Of a stretch of DNA of 64,000 nucleotides, positions 25,961-34,286 are shown piece after piece (within the stretch, counting starts at the first letter, position 1; each line of letters starts with the position of its first letter). The notes below the pieces were generated by a model, which was given only the letters and a program-made list of their open reading frames with translations, was not told the origin of the DNA and did no database searches. This DNA is from Paraburkholderia sp. BCC1885 (GTDB lineage Bacteria; Pseudomonadota; Gammaproteobacteria; Burkholderiales; Burkholderiaceae), in the NCBI RefSeq assembly GCF_900996235.1, contig NZ_CAAJGM010000208.1, forward strand, positions 558,001 to 622,000, written 5' to 3'. Position numbers and translations under genes: made by a program.

Positions 25961-26098
25961 ATGAAGAAGATTTGCATCGCTGTAGCCGTCGCCGCAACCA
26001 CCCTGTTCGCCACGGCACCGGCATTCGCGGATTATTATCACCATCATCATTGCCATTGGGCCTGGCACCATCACCATCGGGTCCATGTCTGCAACTAA
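25961..26098 (+). CDS. 45-residue His-rich secreted peptide
   Basis: ATG-to-TAA frame with a clear signal peptide, MKKICIAVAVAATT through APAFA. The mature peptide of about 21 residues contains two HHHH runs, two Trp and two Cys (DYYHHHHCHWAWHHHH, then RVHVCN). GGAG lies eight bases before the ATG. Composition suggests binding of Cu, Ni or Zn in the periplasm, which is inference. Divergent from DUF4148 copy 1. Too short for many gene finders. Confidence 0.7.
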   Translation: MKKICIAVAVAATTLFATAPAFADYYHHHHCHWAWHHHHRVHVCN

Positions 26099-26294
26099 TA
26101 CGCATGACGGATCGGTGAGGTAAGGCAAGGCGTTCGCCCGATAATCGGGCAAACGCCGGCTGATACCCGTCTCCATATCCGAAGGTTTTTCGCGCCATTA
26201 AACGAGACAATCGGTGTAAAAAGGCCTAGAATTTTTCGGCAAGCTGCGGCAAGCATTAACCGCCCAATGCCAAAGCCAACACCGGAGGTCGAGC

Positions 26295-26465
26295 ATGACT
26301 GCGCCGCAAAAACTCTATGGTGTGACGCTGAAACCTCGCGCCAAACTCCCTCCCCGCAAGCTGATTGAAACCCCGGCTTCTGAAACGCATCCGGATCTGC
26401 TGGAAGCGGTTCGCCGCGCCGTGATCGAGCAACGCGAAATGGCCGAGCGGCCGTCCCCGCATTAA
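26295..26465 (+). CDS. 56-residue hypothetical protein
   Basis: ATG preceded by CCGGAGGTCGAGC, a strong ribosome site, and followed by a clear terminator. Basic Pro/Lys/Arg-rich first half (LKPRAKLPPRKL), then an acidic/basic helix (HPDLLEAVRRAVIEQREMAER). No signal peptide or membrane segment, so cytoplasmic. No family recognised. Confidence 0.6.
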   Translation: MTAPQKLYGVTLKPRAKLPPRKLIETPASETHPDLLEAVRRAVIEQREMAERPSPH

Positions 26466-26496
26466 ACCGTTTGAATTGATTTGCCGGATTTATCGC

Positions 26497-26518
26497 AGCC
26501 CGCTTCGAGCGGGCTTTT
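26497..26518 (+). terminator. Terminator after the 56-residue gene
   Basis: 7-bp stem AGCCCGC/GCGGGCT with loop TTCGA and a T run. Confidence 0.85.
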
Positions 26519-26556
26519 GCACGTAAAGGGTCGAAAATGGCGTGTGAATAAACCGC

Positions 26557-27048
26557 TCAATAGCGTCGCCGTCGACTTACCCGGCGCAGCGCGAGCCCAC
26601 CCATGATCATGCCGGCGATTCCCGCCAGCGCGCCCACCAGGCTGGCGATCACCGTCACGTAATTGGTCCATCCCGTCGTCGTTGCGGGCGGGCTGGCGAG
26701 CGGCGCCGCCGCGATCACCGCAGGCGCCGGCACAGAGACGCTAGCCGGCGGCGCTTGCTCCGGCAGCGGCGACGTCGTCACCGAAGGCGTCTGCACGGTC
26801 GATACGGCCGCGGATTGCCCGGGAGCCGCATACAGCCCGGTCGCGAGCGCCATCGATGCGGCGGGCGTGTTCTGAGCGATATCCCCGGCCAATGCGGGCG
26901 CGCCATGCAGCGACACCAGCAACATGGGCAGCGCCGCCACGAGCGGGCGCGCAAATCCGACGGGATGCCGTAAAGCGTCCGAGGCGCCCGGTCCGATGAG
27001 CGAGTCGTCGCTGAAAGACAGACGGACGATAGTCGAAAGGCTGGCCAT
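26557..27048 (-). CDS. Hypothetical protein with signal and C-terminal anchor
   Basis: 163 residues. A hydrophobic signal-like segment near 33-54 (PLVAALPMLLVSLHGAPALA), a low-complexity Ala/Pro/Thr/Ser middle, then a membrane helix at about 127-150 (VTVIASLVGALAGIAGMIMG) followed by a basic tail (LRRVSRRRRY). GGAGTGACCGG precedes the ATG, and codon third positions are GC-rich as in neighbours. The layout suggests a C-terminally anchored envelope protein. Function unknown. Confidence 0.55.
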   Translation of the reverse strand: MASLSTIVRLSFSDDSLIGPGASDALRHPVGFARPLVAALPMLLVSLHGAPALAGDIAQNTPAASMALATGLYAAPGQSAAVSTVQTPSVTTSPLPEQAPPASVSVPAPAVIAAAPLASPPATTTGWTNYVTVIASLVGALAGIAGMIMGGLALRRVSRRRRY

Positions 27049-27365
27049 CCGGTCACTCCGGTAGGAATTCGATCGACTGATTGTAACGACTACCGGACGT
27101 CGCCCTGATTACATGAATGAAATCGACGCGCGTCGCGGTAATGTGAAATCCGTTCGCCTCGTGTCTTTGGCGTCGCGAGTCCAGAAAGCAACTGCCCCGC
27201 TACCGCACGTTTTCTGCGCGATAGCAGGCCAGTTTCACGCAGCGCAAGTTATTGAAATCGCATGTGGCGAAAAACCGCGGCCAAAGCGTCGCTCAACAAT
27301 CCGCCTTAATACTCAATGATCAATCTTAACCAGGCGCCAAACCGGTCAATGCCGCGGCCGACGAA
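27049..27365. other. Intergenic region, nothing recognised
   Basis: About 317 bases between two minus-strand genes. Open frames here lack ribosome sites and family features. No terminator, repeat or RNA gene is evident. Confidence 0.5.
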
Positions 27366-27635
27366 TTACCGCGCGCCTGCCGCCGACGAACCGCTCACCG
27401 CGCCACCGACACCGCTCGTCGCGGCGTTCTGAGCCGCCACCTTAGCTTCAGCGGCCTGAAGGTCGGCCGGATATTGGGTGTCGTTCGAGTTGGACGGGTT
27501 GTAACCTGCCTTTTCCAGCTGGATCAGTTCGTTACGGACTTGAGCGCGCGTCACGGGCTGATTCGACTGGGCGAACGAAACAATCGGAGCAGCGATAACA
27601 GCAGCGAGTGCAACAGCCTTAATAAGCGATTTCAT
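27366..27635 (-). CDS. DUF4148 secreted protein, copy 2
   Basis: 89-residue precursor; signal peptide MKSLIKAVALAAVIAAPIVSFA is nearly that of copy 1. Core QSNQPVTRAQVRNELIQLE, GYNP and YPADLQAAEAKVAAQN, then a short Gly/Ser tail with SGVGG. Closest to copy 1, especially in the tail, so a relatively recent duplication is likely. Own promoter with the shared motif. Function unknown. Confidence 0.9.
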   Translation of the reverse strand: MKSLIKAVALAAVIAAPIVSFAQSNQPVTRAQVRNELIQLEKAGYNPSNSNDTQYPADLQAAEAKVAAQNAATSGVGGAVSGSSAAGAR

Positions 27636-27701
27636 GATAACTACCTCCAGAACTTGTTTTTAGCGAGGCCGCAAGCAGGTTTGTTTGCAGCCGGTAAAGA
27701 C

Positions 27702-27738
27702 AGTCTAGAGATCGGGCGACCTAGGGTAAATACCTAAG
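27702..27738 (-). promoter_or_regulatory. Shared DUF4148 promoter, copy 2
   Basis: On the minus strand: TTTACC at 27725-27730, 17 bases, TAGACT at 27702-27707, within CTTAGGTATTTACCCTAG. Same geometry as copies 1 and 3. Confidence 0.7.
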
Positions 27739-27822
27739 TTTTGAAATCACTGTTTCTATAAATCTCACAATCAGAATAACTCCTGCTCGTGAATAAGCGC
27801 GCCCGGCGCGGCGCAGCCAGCC

Positions 27823-28719
27823 CTATGCCATCACGGCCGTTTTCAGCGTAGCAATGTCACGCCGCGGCGGCGCGCCAAACATGCGCGTGTATTCGCGGCT
27901 GAATTGCGACGGACTTTCATAACCCACCTGGTACGCCGCCGCCTCCGCGTTCGCCTGGCCCGCCACCATCAGATTGCGGGCCTGCAGCAGGCGCATCTGC
28001 TTTTGATACTGAAGCGGCGTCATCGACGTCAGCGCCTTGAACTGCCGGTGAAATGCCGACGGGCTCATCTGCGCCACGGCGGCCAGGTCTTCGATACGCA
28101 CGGTTTCGGTAAATTGATCCCGCAAGGCATGGATTGCATTCACGACGCGCTGCGCGTGACCGTTGGCCAGCACCATCCGCGCGACTTCGTTGCCGTCGGG
28201 GCCGGTCAATAGCCAATAGCAGATTTCCCGCATGATCAGCGGCGCGACAATCGGAATGGCCTGCGGCGTGTCGAGCAGACGCACGAGGCGCAGCACGCAG
28301 TCGCTCAGCGGGCCTTCGAAGTCGGTGACGAATACGCCGTGTCCAAACGGGTCTTCGGGTGTGGGCGGTGAGTCGAGGCGCTCCATGACGTCGCGCGCGA
28401 CCGCCAGATCGAACTCGATCACGAGACCGAGGAACGGCTCGGCGGGACTCGCGTGTGCCACCCGGCTGAGCGCGGGCATCTCGACGCTCACCACGAGCGC
28501 TTGTCCCGCCCGGTAGTCGTAGCGCCGATCGCCAAAGGTGGTCCACTTGGCCCCCTGCACCACGACACAAAGCGCCGGCCGCATGATCAGATGAGACGGC
28601 GGCCGCTCATGATCCGCGCGCAGAATCGCCATGCCGTCGATGGCGGTCAGGATGGGATTGGACTGCCCGGCGTGCTGGTCGGTATAGCGCTTGACGGCTT
28701 CGAGCAAGGCATTTGACAT
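27823..28719 (-). CDS. AraC-family transcriptional regulator
   Basis: 298 residues. N-terminal AraC_N cupin-like domain (RPALCVVVQGAKW, RAGQALVVSVEMP). Two C-terminal helix-turn-helix units: IEDLAAVAQMSPSAFHRQFK and, in the second, AAAYQVGYESPSQFSREYTRMFG in two overlapping parts. The ATG at 28719 follows GGGAG. Divergent from the SDR gene at 28880, a common arrangement where the regulator controls the oxidoreductase. Inducer unknown. Confidence 0.93.
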   Translation of the reverse strand: MSNALLEAVKRYTDQHAGQSNPILTAIDGMAILRADHERPPSHLIMRPALCVVVQGAKWTTFGDRRYDYRAGQALVVSVEMPALSRVAHASPAEPFLGLVIEFDLAVARDVMERLDSPPTPEDPFGHGVFVTDFEGPLSDCVLRLVRLLDTPQAIPIVAPLIMREICYWLLTGPDGNEVARMVLANGHAQRVVNAIHALRDQFTETVRIEDLAAVAQMSPSAFHRQFKALTSMTPLQYQKQMRLLQARNLMVAGQANAEAAAYQVGYESPSQFSREYTRMFGAPPRRDIATLKTAVMA

Positions 28720-28879
28720 GAGAACTCCCTTCGCATCGGCATGGGTGCATGTTACCGCCGCTTGCGCCGGCAAATGAGCCGCCTGGCAGGATCAGGCAAG
28801 AACGGAGGCAGTTCGGGCATTCAGCGGCGCGAGCGGGCGGCATAAGCTGGCTGTTCCCTATCGAATCCGGAGTGCAGCA

Positions 28880-29659
28880 ATGACAGCAGGACAAACAGCA
28901 GATACCACCAGGAAGATCGCCATCGTCACCGGCGGCAGTCGCGGCCTGGGGCGCAACACGGTGCTCCATCTGGCGAAACGGGGCGTCAGTTCCATCTTCA
29001 CCTACCGCGCCAATCAGGCCGAAGCCGATGAGGTCGTCAGCCTTGTGGCGCAAGAAGGGCAACGGGCCGTCGCCTTGCCGCTCGATACGGGCAAGGTAAG
29101 CGCGTTCGATCCATTCGTGGCGCAGGTCCGCGAAGCGCTGACGCAACTGGGCGCCGAGCGTTTCGACTATCTCGTCAACAACGCCGGCACGTCGCATCAC
29201 GTGGCAATCGAGCAAACCACCGAGGAAGAACTGGACAGTCTCTACCACGTCCATTTCAAAGGAGTGTTTTTTCTGACGCAGAAGCTGTTGCCGCTCATTC
29301 AGGACGGCGGCCGCATCGTCAATATTTCGTCGGGGCTCACGCGGGTTGCCGTGCCGGGCAGCGCGTCGTATGCATCCATGAAGGGCGCGGTCGAAGTGCT
29401 GACCCGTTATCTCGCCAAGGAGCTCGGCCCGCGCCGGATCGCCGTCAACACGGTGGCGCCCGGCGCCGTCGCCACCGATTTCAGCGGCGGCATGGTGCGT
29501 GACAACCCGGAGGTCAACAAACGGGTGGCGGAATGGACGGCGCTCGGCCGTGCGGGCGTACCCGACGACATCGGCCCGATGATCGCGTCGCTGCTGGGCG
29601 AGGACAATCGCTGGGTCAACGCGCAGCGCATTGAAGTCTCAGGAGGGATGGTAATCTAG
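28880..29659 (+). CDS. Short-chain dehydrogenase/reductase
   Basis: 259-residue classical SDR. Cofactor motif TGGSRGLG (residues 17-24), NNAG (about 100), catalytic Ser in NISSGL, YASMK with the catalytic Tyr and Lys, and the PGAVATDF loop. The C-terminus ends in a typical VSGGM. Substrate unknown; 3-oxoacyl-ACP-reductase-like annotation would be over-specific. Likely target of the divergent AraC regulator. Confidence 0.93.
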   Translation: MTAGQTADTTRKIAIVTGGSRGLGRNTVLHLAKRGVSSIFTYRANQAEADEVVSLVAQEGQRAVALPLDTGKVSAFDPFVAQVREALTQLGAERFDYLVNNAGTSHHVAIEQTTEEELDSLYHVHFKGVFFLTQKLLPLIQDGGRIVNISSGLTRVAVPGSASYASMKGAVEVLTRYLAKELGPRRIAVNTVAPGAVATDFSGGMVRDNPEVNKRVAEWTALGRAGVPDDIGPMIASLLGEDNRWVNAQRIEVSGGMVI

Positions 29660-29695
29660 CGCCTGCGCGGAGTCAGGCGTGATGCGTGATGCGGC

Positions 29696-29854
29696 TCAGT
29701 GTTTCGGGCGGCTGAATTCATAACCACGACGGCGCTGCATCTCGCCGATCACACGCCGGCGCGCCGACTCGCGCCGGTAGTGGCCTACCGCGAAGATCAG
29801 CGCAAACAGCAAAACCGAAAACCCTACGGCGGTGGTCAAAACAGTTGCGTCCAT
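29696..29854 (-). CDS. 52-residue single-helix membrane protein
   Basis: ATG preceded by AGAGGCCGTC. One membrane segment at about residues 5-24 (VLTTAVGFSVLLFALIFAVG), then a strongly basic tail (HYRRESARRRVIGEMQRRR) that should lie in the cytoplasm. Too short for many gene finders. Function unknown. The 295 bases upstream hold nothing recognised. Confidence 0.6.
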   Translation of the reverse strand: MDATVLTTAVGFSVLLFALIFAVGHYRRESARRRVIGEMQRRRGYEFSRPKH

Positions 29855-30149
29855 GACGGCCTCTTGTCAGGTGCTGCGCCCAGCCGCAGCGGCGTTCCAA
29901 TTACTGCCCACACCCACAACAACCTGCACGGCGCACCTGCGAAAAGCGCTGCCTGGCAAACCAGGCCAGCCTCTCTGGCGAGAGCCGACCTGCCTGATAC
30001 TGGCGCGCGCTGTGGACAGCGCCCGCCTCACAATCTTCCAGCTACTCGAGTCGTCCGGCCCCGCGGTGGCGCATCATAACGGCACACCGCGCTGCACAAC
30101 ACACCTCACAGCGCGGCGCGCAATCACGCGCCGTCGCGGCCGGCTACGC

Positions 30150-30425
30150 TTACTGCGAAACTGCGCGCTGGCCCGCTTGCGACGAGCCGTTGCTGCCCGA
30201 ACCATAGCTGGCCGAGGCACCCTTTTCGGCGGCGATGCGAGCTTCAGCCGCCTGGATGTTGGCCGGATAGTGGTACCAGTCATGCGGGTTGTAGCCAGCC
30301 TGCTCGACGCGAACCAGGTCGGCGCGCACTTCAGCGCGGGTCAACGGCTGGTTCGATTGCGCAAACGCCGCTAGCGGCGCGGCGATCAGTGCAGCAATAA
30401 CTGCGGCTTCGATAAACGACTTCAT
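30150..30425 (-). CDS. DUF4148 secreted protein, copy 3
   Basis: 91-residue precursor. Signal MKSFIEAAVIAALIAAPLAAFA, core QSNQPLTRAEVRADLVRVE, GYNP, YPANIQAAEARIAAEKG, then a Ser/Gly/Gln-rich tail. The ATG at 30425 is chosen over a longer frame because it starts the signal peptide exactly as in the paralogues. More diverged than copies 1 and 2. Function unknown. Confidence 0.9.
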   Translation of the reverse strand: MKSFIEAAVIAALIAAPLAAFAQSNQPLTRAEVRADLVRVEQAGYNPHDWYHYPANIQAAEARIAAEKGASASYGSGSNGSSQAGQRAVSQ

Positions 30426-30490
30426 GATGACGACCTCTGGTATCTGTTTCTGCGTTGCCAACAACCACCCTGGTTGCGGCAGATGGACAC

Positions 30491-30526
30491 AGTCTACGGA
30501 TTCATCGACCTAGGGTAAATACCTAG
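30491..30526 (-). promoter_or_regulatory. Shared DUF4148 promoter, copy 3
   Basis: On the minus strand: TTTACC at 30514-30519, 17 bases, TAGACT at 30491-30496, within CTAGGTATTTACCCTAGG. Same geometry as the other two copies although the downstream gene has diverged. Confidence 0.7.
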
Positions 30527-30704
30527 ACGCCGAAAACACTGTTGCCGAAATCGTCATAATCGCGGGACCAAGGTGCGGATACGCCGTAACCCCGCGGAAA
30601 GTCGCTGTCCCCAAATCTCTTTTTGCGAACTGTGGGCTACGCCACGTTCATCTGAAAAATGCCCGTCTAAGATGGCTGCTAGCAAAATTCCGTCGAGTTC
30701 CGCC

Positions 30705-30788
30705 ATGCGCTACCCGTTCGACATCGCCGTCGCGTATGCCCTGCTGCTGCTCGTCATGTGCTGCATGGTAAATCTGACCCTTTCCTGA
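30705..30788 (+). CDS. Possible 27-residue membrane peptide
   Basis: MRYPFDIAVAYALLLLVMCC followed by MVNLTLS: one hydrophobic helix. The ribosome site is weak (GAGTT), so this is tentative. It sits upstream of sixA in a stretch with no other gene. Confidence 0.35.
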   Translation: MRYPFDIAVAYALLLLVMCCMVNLTLS

Positions 30789-30961
30789 GCGACGCTTCAT
30801 CCGGGCTGGCTTCATACGCCTGGCTTCATACGCCGCAACCGTCCCGCCGCCTTGCCTCCTCGTCATCCCACCTTGCTGTCACGCGCGCGCCCATGCGACA
30901 GTGATACAAGAAAGACCGCGTCGCGGCCCTTGGCGACGCGGACAAGACCGGGAGACGCACC

Positions 30962-31420
30962 ATGAACCTGATCCTCTGGCGCCACGCCGAGGCCGAAGAA
31001 AACGCCCCGAGCGACCTCGCCCGTCAGCTGACTGTGCGCGGCCGCAAGCAGGCGCAAGCCGTGGCCAAGTGGCTGCGCGCCCGCCTCGACGAGGATGCCG
31101 TGATCCTCGCCAGCCCCGCCGCGCGCACCATCCAGACCGTCGAAAGCCTGACCGATCAATACCGCGTGGTGCGCGAACTCGCGCCCGGCGGCAGCGCAGC
31201 CGACGTGCTCAACGCCGCCGGCTGGCCGGAAGGCATCGCGCCGACCGTGCTGATCGTCGGCCATCAGCCCACTCTGGGACACGTCGCCGCCCAACTGCTC
31301 GCCCAAAGCAGCGCGAGCTGGCCGCTCAAAAAAGCCGGCGTATGGTGGCTCGCAAGCCGTGAGCGGGACGGCGACGAACAGGTGGTGTTGCGCGCAGCCA
31401 TCGGTCCCGATCTTTTGTAA
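30962..31420 (+). CDS. sixA: Phosphohistidine phosphatase SixA
   Basis: 152-residue histidine phosphatase. The RHG-type motif is LWRHAEAE near the N-terminus (catalytic His8), with a second catalytic His in IVGHQPTL. SixA removes phosphate from histidines of phosphorelay or PTS proteins (NPr in E. coli). GGGAGA precedes the ATG. It neighbours olsB and the polyphosphate genes on the same chromosome arm, but a functional link is not shown. Confidence 0.93.
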   Translation: MNLILWRHAEAEENAPSDLARQLTVRGRKQAQAVAKWLRARLDEDAVILASPAARTIQTVESLTDQYRVVRELAPGGSAADVLNAAGWPEGIAPTVLIVGHQPTLGHVAAQLLAQSSASWPLKKAGVWWLASRERDGDEQVVLRAAIGPDLL

Positions 31421-31554
31421 AACAACGAAACGCAAATTACGCGGGCACCTTACGGACCGTCATCTAATGGTCACGACGCTGCCACGCGAGCGTCACCGGG
31501 CGTTACTACATTGGCGAAAAAGCGAAATCCTCCTTTTCCGCCTAGGACGCCCAC

Positions 31555-32370
31555 ATGCAAGATCTGCCGACGTCTTCCCTGCCGCTCGCTTCGACCCTCG
31601 AGACGCGCCGTCGGCTGCCGCGCGCCGAGGAAACGGTCACCGCGCAACATCGGCTGCAGGTGGCCTGGGCGCGCACCGACGAAGAGCTTCGCGAAGCGCA
31701 GCATCTGCGCTATCGCGTCTTCGCCGACGAAATGGGCGCCCGCCTGACCGGTCCCGCGGGCCTCGACGTCGACGCCTTCGATCACTATTGCGACCACCTG
31801 CTGGTGCGCGACCTCGACACGCTGAAGGTGGTGGGCACCTATCGCGCGCTGCCGCCGCACCAGGCGGCACGCATCGGGCGTCTCTATGCGGAGAGCGAAT
31901 TCGACGTCTCGCGTCTTACGCACCTGCGCCCCAAAATGGTCGAAGTGGGCCGCTCGTGCGTGCATCCGGACTATCGCAGCGGCGCGGTGATCATGTCGCT
32001 GTGGGGCGGACTCGGCGCGTACATGCTGCATAACGGCTACGAAACCATGCTCGGTTGCGCCAGCGTGGCGATGGGCGACGGCGGCCACTATGCGGCGAAT
32101 CTGTACTGCGCACTGCGCGACAACGCGCTGACGGCGCAGGAGTACCGCGCGTTTCCGCACACGCCGCTGCCCGTCGAAGAACTGCAAACCGGCGCGGACG
32201 TCGCACCGCCGCCGCTCGTCAAAGGTTATCTGCGGCTCGGCGCGAAAATCTGCGGCGCACCGGCTTGGGATCCTGATTTCAACACCGCCGATTTTCTGAC
32301 GCTGCTGCGCCTGTCCGAAATCAACGCACGTTATGCGCGTCACTTCCTGGGCGATGCCTTGCCGGTTTAA
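31555..32370 (+). CDS. olsB: Ornithine-acyl-ACP N-acyltransferase (OlsB-like)
   Basis: 271-residue GNAT-fold enzyme that adds a 3-hydroxyacyl chain to ornithine, the first step to phosphate-free ornithine lipids. Family features: LRYRVFADEMGA, CDHLLVRD, VGTYRALPP, VEVGRSCVHPDYRSGAVI and a C-terminal LVKGYLRLGAKICGAPAWD, typical of the OlsB/hemolysin-like acyltransferase group. An olsA partner is not adjacent. Ornithine lipids rise under phosphate limitation in many bacteria, fitting the neighbouring Pho genes, but no Pho box was seen here. Confidence 0.85.
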   Translation: MQDLPTSSLPLASTLETRRRLPRAEETVTAQHRLQVAWARTDEELREAQHLRYRVFADEMGARLTGPAGLDVDAFDHYCDHLLVRDLDTLKVVGTYRALPPHQAARIGRLYAESEFDVSRLTHLRPKMVEVGRSCVHPDYRSGAVIMSLWGGLGAYMLHNGYETMLGCASVAMGDGGHYAANLYCALRDNALTAQEYRAFPHTPLPVEELQTGADVAPPPLVKGYLRLGAKICGAPAWDPDFNTADFLTLLRLSEINARYARHFLGDALPV

Positions 32371-32413
32371 GCCGAAGCACAACGATCAAGCACTACGGGG
32401 GTAGTTGCCAATA

Positions 32414-32451
32414 AAACAGCCCGGCGGAGCGTGTGCTCCGCCGGGCTGTTT
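32414..32451. terminator. Bidirectional terminator between olsB and ppx
   Basis: Perfect 17-bp stem AAACAGCCCGGCGGAGC/GCTCCGCCGGGCTGTTT with loop GTGT. It can end both the olsB and the convergent ppx transcripts. Confidence 0.93.
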
Positions 32452-32494
32452 CCTTTCGCTGCGCCCCTTCGATATGCCTGAAGACGGCGGATCG

Positions 32495-34006
32495 TCAGTC
32501 GTCCGTATAAACGACGCGATACGGGATGCCGACCTTCTCCCATTCCGCCGCTTCCTGGATCAGGCTGTAATCGGTAAGTGGATTGTTCGCCACCCACTCC
32601 TTGGGCAGGCGCACTTCATAGCCATTATTCGCACGCGAGACGGCGATGCCCGGCAGGCCCACGTCGGCACGGCGCCGGCACAGCAATGCCGCGAGACGCA
32701 GACAGAACAGCAGCGGCCATTCCACTTCACGCGTTTGCGACAGCTTGCCGAGCTTGCCCGCATGACCGAGCACGAGCGCCGCCAGACGCGCCTGATCGGT
32801 GCGCGAGAAACCGGGCATGTCCGCGTTGCTGGCGATATACGCCGAATGCTTGTGATAGGCGCTGTGCGAGATCGACAAACCGATCTCATGGAGCGACGCC
32901 GCCCAGCCCAGGAACATGCGGTTTTCGGCGCGCCGCTCCGAATCCGGCTCGGCAAACTGGTCGTAGAAACTCACCGCCAGTTCGCCGATGCGCCCGGCCT
33001 GCGCGCGATCCACACCATAGCGGCGCATGAAGCCTTCCACCGTGACCGTGCGCATGTCTTCGTGCTGCGAACGGCCCAGCAGGTCGTACAGCACGCCCAG
33101 ACGCAAGGCGCCGTCGGTGGTGTCGACATAATCGACGCCCAGTTCGTCGAACACCGCGAGCATGATCGACAGACCGCCCGCCAGCACCGGAATGCGATCG
33201 CCTTTGAGCGCCACCAGTTTCAGGCGATTGACGTTTTCGGCCTTGATCAGCGCGCGCTTCAGCCGTTCAAGGCCGCCGCGCGAAATGCCGTGCGTGATGC
33301 CGGGGTCGTTGAAACCGTTCGCTTCGACCAGTTCCGCCAGCGCGCGCGCCGTGCCGGACGAACCGATGGCCTGCTCCCAGCCGGTCTTCTTGTACTCGTT
33401 GGAAATAATCTGGATTTCGCGGCCGGCCGCGAGTTCAGCCTGGCGCATGGTGTATTCGTCGACATTGCCCGCCGGGAAGAAAGTCCGGCTATGGCTCACG
33501 CAGCCGATATACAGGCTCTCCATCTTGATCGGCGTGTAATGCGAGCCGATGATGAATTCCGTGGAACCGCCGCCAATATCGACCACGAGCCGTTTGCCGG
33601 GACTCGCCGGCACCGAGTGCGCGGCGCCTGCATAAATCAGACGAGCCTCTTCGCGCCCGGCAATCACTTCGATCGGAAAACCCAAGGCAGCCTGTGCCTC
33701 GCCGAGGAACTCGCCGGCGTTTTTGGCGATCCGCAGCGTGTTGGTGGCCACCGCGCGCACGTGATCGGGATGGAAATCGCGCAGCCGTTCGCCGAAGCGT
33801 TTGAGCGCGTCCCAGCCGCGCACCTGCGAGGCGCGGTCGAGCATCTTGTCGCTCGACAGGCCCGCCGCGAGCCGCACCGGCTCGCGTAACGCGTCGACCT
33901 GATAGATCTGGCTGCCGGCATCGGTTTCTTCGACCCGTCCCACGATCAGACGAAAGCTATTCGAGCCGAGATCGACCGCAGCGAGAAGTTGTGGAGTGTT
34001 GACCAT
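32495..34006 (-). CDS. ppx: Exopolyphosphatase (Ppx/GppA family)
   Basis: Removes terminal phosphate from polyphosphate; GppA-type pppGpp hydrolysis is also possible in this family. ASKHA fold with LAAVDLGSNSFRLIVG at the N-terminus, the GREEARLIYAG segment, VVDIGGGSTEFIIG and IGSSGTARAL. A C-terminal HD-like helical domain contains HEIGLSISHSAYHKHSAYI in two halves. Three in-frame starts exist; the ATG at 34006 gives 503 residues and begins right at the first strand. Divergent from ppk. Confidence 0.95.
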   Translation of the reverse strand: MVNTPQLLAAVDLGSNSFRLIVGRVEETDAGSQIYQVDALREPVRLAAGLSSDKMLDRASQVRGWDALKRFGERLRDFHPDHVRAVATNTLRIAKNAGEFLGEAQAALGFPIEVIAGREEARLIYAGAAHSVPASPGKRLVVDIGGGSTEFIIGSHYTPIKMESLYIGCVSHSRTFFPAGNVDEYTMRQAELAAGREIQIISNEYKKTGWEQAIGSSGTARALAELVEANGFNDPGITHGISRGGLERLKRALIKAENVNRLKLVALKGDRIPVLAGGLSIMLAVFDELGVDYVDTTDGALRLGVLYDLLGRSQHEDMRTVTVEGFMRRYGVDRAQAGRIGELAVSFYDQFAEPDSERRAENRMFLGWAASLHEIGLSISHSAYHKHSAYIASNADMPGFSRTDQARLAALVLGHAGKLGKLSQTREVEWPLLFCLRLAALLCRRRADVGLPGIAVSRANNGYEVRLPKEWVANNPLTDYSLIQEAAEWEKVGIPYRVVYTDD

Positions 34007-34151
34007 CGATTGAGCGGACTCCATACGCGCAAGCGCAGCCAGTTTGTTACCGGCTCCGCCGTTTAAAGCCCCCATTTTAAGCGTACCCGACCTCACGATG
34101 TAACCTTCGCGGTGAATGCCTGCGTTATGGACCCATATGGTCCCACGATTA

Positions 34152-34234
34152 TTACGTCATATTTACGACATAAGCCGCGCCACTCGAAAGTTTATAATTT
34201 GTAAATTGTCATAAGAGCTTCATCATACTGTGAG
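34152..34234 (+). promoter_or_regulatory. Candidate Pho-box and operator elements before ppk
   Basis: Two sites fit a 7-4-7 Pho-box layout. ACGTCAT-ATTT-ACGACAT (34154-34171) also forms an imperfect inverted repeat, TTACGTC/GACATAA. TTGTCAT-AAGA-GCTTCAT-CATA-CTGTGAG (34206-34234) has 11-base periodicity. A TATAAT lies at 34193-34198. Matches to the consensus CTGTCAT are only partial, so PhoB control of ppk is plausible rather than shown. Confidence 0.4.
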
Positions 34235-34286
34235 AATTTCCGAGCGTCTTTCGTCGTCCCTACCTGACCTTCCATTCTCGCCGCCG

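Noticed and set aside
27113..27319. 68-codon plus-strand frame between two minus-strand genes
   Set aside because: No ribosome site, no signal or domain, and mixed codon bias.
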